This document shows positions 41,381 to 45,175 of a stretch of 45,175 nt of DNA, piece after piece. The stretch covers positions 1 through 45,175 of the forward strand of contig JHXJ01000027.1 of assembly GCA_000621765.1 (NCBI GenBank), in the 5' to 3' direction. The notes beneath the pieces were generated by a model. It saw only the letters and a program-made list of their open reading frames with translations, did no database searches and was not told where the DNA came from. Within the stretch, counting starts at the first letter, position 1; each line of letters starts with the position of its first letter. Source of the stretch: Ruminococcaceae bacterium AB4001. Its GTDB lineage: Bacteria; Bacillota; Clostridia; Saccharofermentanales; Saccharofermentanaceae. The position numbers were made by a program, and so were the translations under genes.

Positions 41381-41461
41381 GCTATCTGCCTATCCTTTAT
41401 CCTTATTATTCCATTAGCCGAATAATACCACTTTTGCAGCGGAATATTGCGGCAAAAGTGC

Positions 41462-43249
41462 CTATTCTTCGGGTTCGGACTCCGATTCAGACATTATATC
41501 ATCAGTCCAATCCTCGTCTTCTACCAGCTGTATCCTCTCTTTGACAGCTTCAAAATCGCACGTTCCCTTTGAGTCTTTCGGCAGCGAGACAAAGAATATG
41601 ATCTCCGATGGTCTCATTGCTTCGTGAAGCATTGAGCCACATTCCGATTTGATCCTGTCCCTCAGGTCTTCCATACGGGAATTATCGTAGAAGAATTCTT
41701 CCTCCGGAACCACGGCAGATACGAGTACCGGGCCTTCCGGTCTCTCGATGACTACCGAGCAGGATTCAACGACACCTTCGGTCATCTGCACTGCACCATC
41801 CACCATGTCGGGATAGACGGGATAACTGTTGATCCTCGCTTCCCTCGATTTGTTTCCCACCAGATAGAACATCTTGTTTCCGTTCAGTTTTCCTATCATT
41901 CCCGTAAAGAACCACTTTCTTCCGTCCGGAAGTTTTCTGTACTTGGAACTGAATGCGGGATCATCTGTCGGGTCAAATCCTGATGCCACGGGTGAACAGA
42001 CGGCGATCTCGCCTTCCACACCCTCAGGGACATCCAGTCCCGTCGCACTGTCCACCACGCGCATGCTGACTCCCGGGAGCGGGAAACCAAGCAGTCTGTC
42101 ACTGTCAAGATCCGAAGGTCCGTATGCAAATGCGAGCAGTTCATCACATCCCGTTATGGAACATACGGACAGTTTTCTTCCGGAGTTCTGAGAGATCTCA
42201 AACAGGATCGCCTTCTGGCTGCTGGTAAGAAGTCCTCCTCCGACAATGATGCGGTCAACACTCTTCAGGATATCAGTACGGGGACCTGCCTTGTTTATCG
42301 ATGCGACGGTGCTGTTATACCCGATGAGAACATCCGGCCTGTACCGCTTGATCGCGAAAAATATCTTCGCGGTATCGTACCAGGTAAACAGCAGGACAGT
42401 CTGACCGCTGCACAGAACGCTGTGTATGCCTGCGACAAAGCCAAAAGAAAAACAGCTCTCATTCAGACACAGCATTCTTGCCGGCTTTCCTGTCAGATCT
42501 TCATTTGCCCTGAAGACCATGCGCAGAATGTTTGCCGAGATGTTAATGCTCCTGGCTGTCAACCTGGCAGCTGTCTTTCCGGGCTCGGCAGCACTCGGGA
42601 AAAGATATATTGCAGTTCTTGTATTATCCTTCTCCGAACCTGTTTTCAATACATCATTGGAATCTGCCGAATGCGACAGAATATCATTCCAATATAACAG
42701 CCTGATTCCTTCCGGAACACTGCGGGGCTTTGGATTGTCATAACCCGACAGCGGATAGAACGGGAACGAGAAATGGTCTCTTCCGGAAACGGCATATCTG
42801 TATTCGCCGATTATTACCGTGCTGATCTTGGTATTCTTCAGATAATGGCTGTAGTTCAGGTATTGGTTACAGCTCATTACACAGTATTTTGCTCCCACGG
42901 CATTTGCAAACTGTTCGAAGAACTCTGTCGGAAGATTCGGTACCGCCAAAGCGGTAGTTGCACCGATCTTATCCAATGCGTATACACTGATTACATTCAT
43001 GGGATTATGGCCCATCATGAGCATGACAACATCGCCCTTTTCGACACCTATCCTGCTCCAGCTTACCGCCACTTCATCTATTCTTGTAAGAAGCGAGGAA
43101 TAGGAGATCTTGCGGGAACCGTATTCAATGGCGGTCCTGCCGGAATATCTCGTGCAGACTCTTTTGATGCGCGTATACAGCGTATCATCAGAATCCGTTT
43201 CTGGATTGGCGTATTTCTCAGGATAGAAAACACTCCACTGACTTTCCAA
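41462..43249 (-). CDS. Divergent ANL-superfamily (acyl-adenylate-forming) protein with degenerate motifs
   Basis: A 595-residue protein with the ANL fold of acyl-CoA synthetases and adenylation domains: RTAIEYGSRKISYSSLLTRI opens it, RPDVLIGYNSTVASI and IIVGGGLLTSSQKAILFEI follow, and VGNKSREARINSYPVYPDMV marks the hinge. However, the phosphate loop (normally YTSGTTGxPKG) reads YLFPSAAEPGKTAARL, the ribose-binding TGD is TGM, and the carboxy-terminal catalytic lysine motif (SGK) is disturbed (DSKGTCDFEAVKE). It is probably inactive or has an unusual substrate. The tail is very acidic (ESESEPEE). The start is a TTG behind GGAGATAAGC. No carrier protein or pathway genes lie nearby. Confidence 0.75.
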   Translation of the reverse strand: MESQWSVFYPEKYANPETDSDDTLYTRIKRVCTRYSGRTAIEYGSRKISYSSLLTRIDEVAVSWSRIGVEKGDVVMLMMGHNPMNVISVYALDKIGATTALAVPNLPTEFFEQFANAVGAKYCVMSCNQYLNYSHYLKNTKISTVIIGEYRYAVSGRDHFSFPFYPLSGYDNPKPRSVPEGIRLLYWNDILSHSADSNDVLKTGSEKDNTRTAIYLFPSAAEPGKTAARLTARSINISANILRMVFRANEDLTGKPARMLCLNESCFSFGFVAGIHSVLCSGQTVLLFTWYDTAKIFFAIKRYRPDVLIGYNSTVASINKAGPRTDILKSVDRIIVGGGLLTSSQKAILFEISQNSGRKLSVCSITGCDELLAFAYGPSDLDSDRLLGFPLPGVSMRVVDSATGLDVPEGVEGEIAVCSPVASGFDPTDDPAFSSKYRKLPDGRKWFFTGMIGKLNGNKMFYLVGNKSREARINSYPVYPDMVDGAVQMTEGVVESCSVVIERPEGPVLVSAVVPEEEFFYDNSRMEDLRDRIKSECGSMLHEAMRPSEIIFFVSLPKDSKGTCDFEAVKERIQLVEDEDWTDDIMSESESEPEE

Positions 43250-43459
43250 AGCTTATCTCCGTCATCCGATCAAAGTAATCATTTTTCCTTGAATTTCTGC
43301 TAACTATTATACACCGCGGCAGATATCAACAAATGCCATTAAGACAAAGCCTGTTTTTGCGACATTCTTTTGTGCATATGTACGATAACATTCTTTAAAT
43401 CGCCTAATTTCAAGCGTGTTAAAATGTTCGCATAAAAATTTTACCAGAGGTGATTTTCC

Positions 43460-44641
43460 ATGGATATCAAGCTCAACACCCATTTCCTAGACGTAAAAGA
43501 AACCTACCTGTTTTCAGACATCGCAAAGCGTGTCAGAAAGTTCCAGGCTGAGAACCCCGACCGTGAGATCATCAGAATGGGAATAGGCGACGTAACCCTT
43601 CCCCTCCCCGGGTCAGTTACAAAGGCTATGGAAGAAGCCGTAAAGGAAATGGCAAGCAAAGAGACATTCCATGGTTATCCGCCGGAATACGGATACGATT
43701 TCTTAAGGAATGCTATTTCCGGGCACTACAAGGAACTCGGCGTTTCAATATCACCTGAGACCATTTATGTCGGCGACGGCGCAAAGAGCGATCTCGGAAA
43801 CCTTCCCGATATCCTCGGCGACAATCCGGTCATTGTTCCCGATCCCGTATATCCTGTATATGTTGATTCAAACCTCATGAACGGCAGAAAGATCTCTTAT
43901 GTAGCAGGAAACAAGGAAAACGATTTCCTTCCGCTTCCGCCTGAGGATACAAACATCGAGCCTTCCGTAATCTACATCTGCTCTCCTAACAACCCCACAG
44001 GCGCAGTCTACAGTTACGAAGGCCTTACCGCATGGGTTAACTTCGCATTGAAGACAGGTTCACTCATCATTTTCGATGCAGCTTACGAAGCATTCATCAC
44101 TGAAGACAAGCCTCACACGATCTATGAGATCCCCGGTGCGGACACATGCGCTGTCGAGATTTCTTCATTCTCCAAGTTCGCCGGCTTCACAGGCGTAAGA
44201 TGCGGCTGGACAGTAGTTCCGGACGGTCTTGAATCTGACGGCATCAAGCTCTCCAAGTTCTGGGCAAGACGTCAGGCAACCAAGTTCAACGGTGTATCCT
44301 ACATAACACAGAAAGGCGCTGCAGCTTCACTTTCCGGCCAGGGCCTGGAAGACTGCAAAGCAAACATCGCTTACTATAAGCGCAATGCTGCTGCACTCGC
44401 TGAAGTATTCACCGGGAAGGGCATCTACTTCACGGGCGGTGTTAACTCACCTTACATCTGGCTCAAGTGCCCTGACAACATGGGCGGCTGGGAGTTCTTC
44501 GATTCAATCCTTAACAGATTCGGAATCGTCGGCACACCCGGTGAAGGATTCGGTGAGAACGGCACAGGTTATTTCCGTCTCACAGCATTCGGTTCTTACG
44601 AGAATACTCTTAAGGCATGTGAGTTCTTCAAGACTCTGTAA
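43460..44641 (+). CDS. dapL: LL-diaminopimelate aminotransferase
   Basis: A 393-residue PLP enzyme that makes LL-diaminopimelate directly from tetrahydrodipicolinate, feeding lysine and peptidoglycan synthesis. Features match the DapL family: MGIGDVTLPLPGSV, FHGYPPEYGYDFLRNAIS, DPVYPVYVDSNLM, CSPNNPTGAV, and the PLP lysine Lys239 in SSFSKFAGFTGVRCGW. Length is normal. GAGGTG precedes the ATG, and a good terminator follows. Confidence 0.95.
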   Translation: MDIKLNTHFLDVKETYLFSDIAKRVRKFQAENPDREIIRMGIGDVTLPLPGSVTKAMEEAVKEMASKETFHGYPPEYGYDFLRNAISGHYKELGVSISPETIYVGDGAKSDLGNLPDILGDNPVIVPDPVYPVYVDSNLMNGRKISYVAGNKENDFLPLPPEDTNIEPSVIYICSPNNPTGAVYSYEGLTAWVNFALKTGSLIIFDAAYEAFITEDKPHTIYEIPGADTCAVEISSFSKFAGFTGVRCGWTVVPDGLESDGIKLSKFWARRQATKFNGVSYITQKGAAASLSGQGLEDCKANIAYYKRNAAALAEVFTGKGIYFTGGVNSPYIWLKCPDNMGGWEFFDSILNRFGIVGTPGEGFGENGTGYFRLTAFGSYENTLKACEFFKTL

Positions 44642-44662
44642 TCAGATATTCAATTCAAAAAC

Positions 44663-44695
44663 AAAGGTGTCGCACATTAAGTGTGGCACCTTTTT
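44663..44695 (+). terminator. Terminator of dapL
   Basis: Stem AAAGGTGTCGCAC/GTGTGGCACCTTT with a small loop and a TTTTT tract, about 20 bases after the dapL stop. Confidence 0.9.
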
Positions 44696-44705
44696 AGTAC
44701 CATAG

Positions 44706-44750
44706 AAAGTGTAATTGTTAGAGAGTAATTAACTCAGACAGTTGCACTTT
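44706..44750. repeat. Outer hairpin in the IS110 left end
   Basis: AAAGTGTAA (44706-44714) and TTGCACTTT (44742-44750) pair with one G-T, around an inner GAGT/ACTC stem. It lies between the dapL terminator and the main stem of the candidate bridge RNA. The transposon boundary is probably close, but its exact base is not seen. Confidence 0.45.
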
Positions 44751-44752
44751 TT

Positions 44753-44940
44753 CTTATAATACGGGGAGTAATTGGCCTGACGTGCACCTTTTTGGATCTT
44801 GCATCCGCCAAATAAACTGTCAGCCAATCCCCTTATTATAAGCATTCGATTAAGCAGGTAGGGATCAGCTCCCGCGTAACCAACTAAACTGAATTGTAAT
44901 AAGTGCGGCTTGGAACAATTACTAATTTCAGATTTAGGAG
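44753..44940 (+). ncRNA. Candidate IS110 bridge RNA region
   Basis: The 250-base non-coding region before the transposase is strongly structured. CTTATAAT (44753-44760), GGGG (44763-44766), ATTGG and CTGAC pair in order with GTCAG, CCAAT, CCCC and ATTATAAG (ending 44842), giving one long interrupted stem with a 37-base apical region that itself holds GGAT/ATCC. Two more hairpins follow: GGGA/TCCC at 44861-44873 and AATTGT/ACAATT at 44892-44920. IS110-group elements encode a bridge RNA here that guides the recombinase to target and donor DNA. Which loops are the target- and donor-binding loops cannot be fixed without the insertion sites and the right end. Confidence 0.6.
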
Positions 44941-44949
44941 GTATATCAC

Positions 44950-45175
44950 ATGATCAGCGTAGGAATCGATGTTTCAAAAGGAAAGAGCATGGTTTGTATC
45001 CTTAAGCCGAACGAAGACTATGTATGCAAACCTTTTGAACTGCTTCACTGTAAAGAAGATCTTGAGTTATTAGACGAACTCCTTAAGAAATTGGATGGTG
45101 AAGTAAAAGTTGTTATGGAAGCCACAGGAATTTACAACCTTCCGATTTTAACCTTTCTCGTCGAGAAGGGTTATT
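44950..45175 (+). CDS. IS110-family transposase, N-terminal part (runs off the window)
   Basis: The first 75 codons of a DEDD recombinase of the IS110 family. It opens MISVGIDVSKGKSMVCIL, with the first catalytic aspartate in GIDVSK, and VVMEATGIYN carries the glutamate; both are typical. AGGAGG precedes the ATG. The carboxy-terminal serine domain lies beyond the right edge. Codon use and length of the visible part give no sign of decay. Confidence 0.93.
   Translation, partial: MISVGIDVSKGKSMVCILKPNEDYVCKPFELLHCKEDLELLDELLKKLDGEVKVVMEATGIYNLPILTFLVEKGY

Noticed and set aside
1-45175. CRISPR array or complete prophage
   Set aside because: No regularly spaced repeats, Cas genes or phage structural genes were seen.

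Overview
The window looks like chromosomal DNA from an anaerobic Bacillota, most likely a Clostridia-class gut or rumen bacterium. Supporting signs are strong GGAGG-type ribosome binding sites, TTGACA/TATAAT promoters, a PadR-DUF2812 pair, LL-diaminopimelate aminotransferase (DapL), a Spo0A-C-like regulator, a DUF1858 redox protein and a LigA/DinB pair with clamp motifs. Species cannot be read from the sequence. Both ends lie inside insertion sequences: an IS200/IS605 transposase start at the left and an IS110 transposase start at the right. The piece may therefore be bounded by assembly breaks at repeats.

Layout. 1-450: IS200/IS605 end and tRNA-Thr. 581-2098: a cytidylate-kinase-like/nuclease-like fusion and an unusual HPRT-like protein. 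2100-2800: no protein gene, but a minus-strand promoter, a terminator and pairing 5' and 3' ends, which together suggest a ~600-650 nt structured non-coding RNA. 2924-6005 (minus): COG2426 membrane protein, then dinB, a radical SAM protein and a two-TM protein with overlapping ends. 6221-9267: two-component system. 9378-10738: DUF1858 protein, HU and a Spo0A-C-like protein. 10870-14908 (minus): ligA, 5-formyl-THF cyclo-ligase, three small or membrane proteins. 15012-19484: metallophosphoesterase, gapA, and a padR-DUF2812-CPBP group behind two palindromic operators. 19505-26062 (minus): WYL regulator, alaS, HIT protein, trmB, and an AT-rich GT39-like gene flanked by a second, decayed copy of the trmB 3' end. 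26291-31376: DUF1015, FAD oxidoreductase and DUF2298 in one overlapping operon. 31377-35767 (minus): serine synthesis (an AGT-class aminotransferase, then serA), followed by a GH32-like protein lacking its nucleophile and an RluA-type pseudouridine synthase. 35935-43249 (minus): a large pseudo-PP2C/linker/TM/LysM-like protein, a DUF885 lipoprotein and a degenerate adenylate-forming enzyme. 43460-44641: dapL. 44700-end: IS110 left end with a likely bridge RNA.

Most genes are housekeeping: translation, tRNA modification, replication and repair, folate, glycolysis, serine and lysine precursors. The parts most worth following up are the large RNA candidate, the IS110 bridge-RNA region, the trmB 3'-end duplication, and a recurring theme of enzyme folds that have lost catalytic residues (HPRT-like, GH32-like, PP2C-like, ANL-like). 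Everything here comes from reading the sequence; no database search or folding program was run.
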